64,000 nt of DNA from Nephromyces sp. MM_2019 (lineage: Eukaryota > Apicomplexa > Aconoidasida > Nephromycida). A model generated the notes under the pieces. That model was not told the DNA's origin. It saw nothing but the letters and a program-made list of their open reading frames with translations, and made no database searches. This document shows positions 63,953 through 64,000 of the stretch, one piece after another (within the stretch, counting starts at the first letter, position 1; every line of letters begins with the position of its first letter). The position numbers and the translations under genes are program-made. The stretch is from contig JADHZB010001950.1 of assembly GCA_015657535.1 (NCBI GenBank), forward strand, positions 80,372-144,371, read 5' to 3'.

Positions 63953-64000
63953 CTGAAGAAACACAAAAAGCTCAGATATTTCCGCTTATTCTCATCATTT

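Overview
This is a eukaryotic nuclear window. Genes are split by GT-AG introns and there are no bacterial operons, ribosome binding sites, rRNA or phage genes. Intergenic DNA and introns are AT-rich and carry many minisatellites. A short interstitial array of TTTAGGG (the plant/apicomplexan type of telomere unit) and signal-peptide-like leaders on two genes suggest an apicomplexan or related alveolate. That assignment is inference; no marker gene proves it. All gene models were spliced by eye, by joining open frames at GT-AG sites with matching phase.

Layout. 306-9800 (-): TRM1 tRNA methyltransferase, ten exons over 9.5 kb. 11395-14736 (+): RRM protein IST3/RBMX2 of the RES splicing complex. 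15326-16722 (-): small unrecognised four-exon gene. 17530-19749 (-): intronless 739-residue multi-pass membrane protein with PAS-like domains. 21183-28609 (-): fragments of an unrecognised spliced gene. 28733-30151 (-): probable mitochondrial protein with a very basic tail. 30639-32560 (-): small three-exon protein with one membrane segment. 34252-35144 (+): FAM136A-like twin CX3C protein. 36857-37433 and 38285-38470 (-): two small unrecognised proteins.

39105-42149 (+): SET-domain methyltransferase of the RuBisCO-LSMT/SETD type with a signal peptide. 42535-43556 (+): second protein with a secretory-type leader. 45806-47853 (+): mitochondrial ribosomal protein mS34-like. 49246-50097 (-): small membrane-protein exons. 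51468-59165 (-): trans-2-enoyl-CoA reductase (TECR/TSC13). 59187-60300 and 60415-62070 (-): exons of unrecognised genes. 63791-63952 (-): last exon of a gene that runs off the right edge.

The recognised genes are housekeeping: tRNA modification, splicing, mitochondrial translation and intermembrane space, very-long-chain fatty acid elongation. They are not functionally clustered. Many coding exons are short and were found only by splice-phase chaining, so more small genes may be hidden in the stretches marked as empty.
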